A stretch of DNA of 64,000 nucleotides from Jejuia sp040720935 (lineage in GTDB: Bacteria; Bacteroidota; Bacteroidia; Flavobacteriales; Flavobacteriaceae). Shown here in pieces: positions 62,361 to 64,000 of this stretch; within the stretch, counting starts at the first letter, position 1; each line of letters starts with the position of its first letter. Made by a program: the position numbers and the translations under genes. The stretch spans positions 1 through 64,000 of the forward strand of contig NZ_JBFDAE010000012.1 of NCBI RefSeq assembly GCF_040720935.1, given 5' to 3'. A model generated the notes under the pieces. The model was not told the origin of the DNA. It did no database searches and saw only the letters and a list, made by a program, of their open reading frames with translations.

Positions 62361-62516
62361 TGCGTTAGGGATTGCAGCGGCATCCTTTTTTTTAAAACAA
62401 TACCAAAACTGAGGCTTAGAACAAAGCTTATACAGATTGCCACGTCGCTCACTCCTCGCAATGACGTTAAAAAAAAGATATAGTGGAAAGCCCGACCCCT
62501 TTTCGGGGTAACGCCC
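62361..62516. repeat. Dispersed intergenic element with GGGCGTTACCC end, copy B (inverted)
   Basis: It begins TGCGTTAGGGATTGCAG and ends GGGGTAACGCCC, the reverse of copy A at 58500-58590. Its middle also contains an ATTGCCACGTCGCTC...CGCAATGACG inverted segment. Confidence 0.75.
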
Positions 62517-62779
62517 AAATAATTAAAATTACAACCCATTTCTGCTTAAGTGTTGTTTTTAAGACTATCAGTTCAACAATTTTTACCCCTTTTTTTTGCG
62601 AGAAATAATAAAGCAGGCCATTAAAAAAATCAATTAGTCAATACTTTAAAACTTCATAACCATATTTTAACAATTAACGTTATTTTTGCACTAATCTCTA
62701 TGAGAACAAGCACTTAACACAACATGAACTTGTTTTATAGGCTTACTAGTAAATTGCACATCTCTTATATATAAAATAC

Positions 62780-64000
62780 ATGATTCAAAAAGGTATAGAA
62801 GCACAACGATTAGCAGTTGCTGACACTTATAAAAACTGGAAAAAATGGGGACCTTATTTGGCCGAAAGACAATGGGGCACCGTACGAGAAGATTATAGCG
62901 AACACGGGGAATCTTGGGAGTTTATAGACCACGAAAAAGCCCGAAGTAACGCCTACCGTTGGGGAGAAGAAGGCATAGGTGGTTTTACCGATAATAAAGA
63001 AATTTTGTGTTTAGCACCTGCGTTTTGGAATGGTAAAGACCCCATTTTAAAGGAGCGTTTGTTTGGTTTGACCAACAACCAAGGAAACCATGGAGAGGAC
63101 GTTAAGGAATTGTATTTCCACCAAGTGTCCTCGCCAACGCACTCGTATAGTAAATACCTCTATAAATATCCGCATGGTGCGTTTCCATATGGCGATTTGG
63201 TTAGTAAAAACAGAACGGGTCGGGATCAATTTGAATATGAATTATTAGACACGCCGGCATTTAAAAACAATGCCTATTTTGATTGTTATATTGAATATGC
63301 CAAAGCCGATATAGACGATATTTTAATGAAAGTTACGGTTGTAAACCGAGGTAAAAAGGCAGCCACTATTCATGTATTGCCACATCTTTGGTTTCGTAAT
63401 TTCTGGAAACATAACACTCGACATACACGTCCGAACATAAAATCTGTTTCAGACTCTTCAGTAGTTTCCAAAAGTAAAAGAAATGGGAGCTATTATTTTT
63501 ATAATGAAGGTGGCGAACAGTTGTTCTGTGACAACGAGACCAATAATAAGCTTATTTACAATTTTAAGAATGATGTTAAATATGTAAAAGATGGTATAAA
63601 CGATCATGTGGTTAATGGAAAACCGACTGTAAATCCGAAAAAGAACGGCTCGAAAATGGCTGTTTGGCATAAATTCAAACTGAAAGCGGGCGAGGAAAAA
63701 ACGGTAAAAGTACGTTTAAGTAAAAAGAAACTGGAAAATCCTTGGGTAGATTTTGATGCTATATTTCACGACAGAATTACAGAATGTGAGGAATTCTACA
63801 ATGAAACTATAGCATCTGAAATTCCTGAAACCCACCAAGCTATTGCAAAAAGTGCGTTTTCTGGCTTATTATGGACCAAACAATTTTACTATAACGATGT
63901 GCATAAGTGGCTTTTTGGTGGTCCCGGAGAGAACAAGCCCCATCGATCTAACATGCGAAATTACGATTGGCAGCACTTGACCAACAGACATGTCATTTCT
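62780..64000 (+). CDS. GH63-like glucosidase family protein (3' end outside window)
   Basis: The first 407 codons of a large glycoside hydrolase, still open at the window end. It begins MIQKGIEAQRLAVADTYKNW. The family features WEFIDHEKARSNAYRWGEEG and LAPAFWNGKDPILKERLFGL follow, then VLPHLWFRNFW and FYYNDVHKWLFGGPGE as the helical catalytic barrel begins. There is no signal peptide. It resembles the bacterial GH63/MGH-type glucosidases acting on short alpha-glucosides or glucosylated solutes. The catalytic residues lie partly beyond the window. Confidence 0.85.
   Translation, partial: MIQKGIEAQRLAVADTYKNWKKWGPYLAERQWGTVREDYSEHGESWEFIDHEKARSNAYRWGEEGIGGFTDNKEILCLAPAFWNGKDPILKERLFGLTNNQGNHGEDVKELYFHQVSSPTHSYSKYLYKYPHGAFPYGDLVSKNRTGRDQFEYELLDTPAFKNNAYFDCYIEYAKADIDDILMKVTVVNRGKKAATIHVLPHLWFRNFWKHNTRHTRPNIKSVSDSSVVSKSKRNGSYYFYNEGGEQLFCDNETNNKLIYNFKNDVKYVKDGINDHVVNGKPTVNPKKNGSKMAVWHKFKLKAGEEKTVKVRLSKKKLENPWVDFDAIFHDRITECEEFYNETIASEIPETHQAIAKSAFSGLLWTKQFYYNDVHKWLFGGPGENKPHRSNMRNYDWQHLTNRHVIS

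Larger units (their letters stand above)
61794..62779. other. Repeat-rich gap without a convincing gene
   Basis: Open frames at 61794-62138 (plus) and 62327-62539 (minus) lack family features and overlap repeats. The gap holds a GCAGGAATGAC fragment at 61991-62003, the 62151-62232 inverted repeat and the copy B element at 62361-62516. The last 250 nt is AT-rich leader of the glucosidase gene. Confidence 0.6.

Overview
The window is AT-rich DNA from a member of the Bacteroidota, most likely a marine Flavobacteriaceae. Three things point there: two secreted proteins with type IX secretion (T9SS) C-terminal sorting domains, TonB receptors including an STN/FecR/ECF-sigma trio, and flavobacterial housekeeping types such as a 950-residue CarB, DUF4199, a GlmU-family protein and type B L31. 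No rRNA, tRNA or CRISPR array was seen. Most of the window is chromosomal core interrupted by small accessory cassettes.

Region by region. 1-0.9 kb: the end of an IS3-family element and a possible truncated gene remnant. 0.9-3.0 kb: an S41 protease and a Dph6-like ATPase. 3.3-8.9 kb: a cobalamin uptake locus, with a TonB receptor behind a cobalamin riboswitch and divergent binding-protein, permease and ATPase genes. 9.0-11.6 kb: an orphan gene and a lone reverse transcriptase of the unknown/defence type with a structured 470-nt leader. 11.7-15 kb: rmuC, a SatD-like regulator with a phased repeat array, DUF3307 and a thioesterase. 15-19.9 kb: a cell-surface signalling trio and an acidic lipoprotein. 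20-23 kb: an operon with a beta-barrel, a haem lipoprotein and YceI. 23-29.5 kb: a secreted M43 protease, carB and rpmH.

30-34.7 kb: an accessory site where an AbiEi/AbiEii module and a PIN toxin-antitoxin pair sit between two convergent host genes. A relict copy of both host-gene 3' ends lies between the two cassettes. 34.7-50 kb: envelope and metabolic genes (cardiolipin synthase, lytic transglycosylase, mtaB, a peptide-binding lipoprotein, a GlmU-like protein, L31, GT2, a phosphohexomutase and an MsbA-like exporter).

50-58.5 kb: two ECF-sigma / membrane protein / Spy-like protein modules and a block encoding SCO, YwqK-like, two YHYH proteins, CotH kinase and an EF-hand protein. Five copies of one two-box promoter motif (CAAGTTT-N12-GCATCTAAA, minus strand) lie upstream of five transcription units of this block, defining a probable autoregulated ECF regulon of unknown function. 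58.8-64 kb: an RsmB-like methyltransferase, a fructosamine kinase-like protein, a c-type cytochrome, a repeat-rich gap and the 5' part of a GH63-like glucosidase that runs off the window.

The strongest candidates for something undescribed are the ECF-controlled CotH/YHYH/EF-hand/SCO block, the reverse transcriptase with its leader, and the double toxin-antitoxin insertion site at 30.4-33.8 kb.
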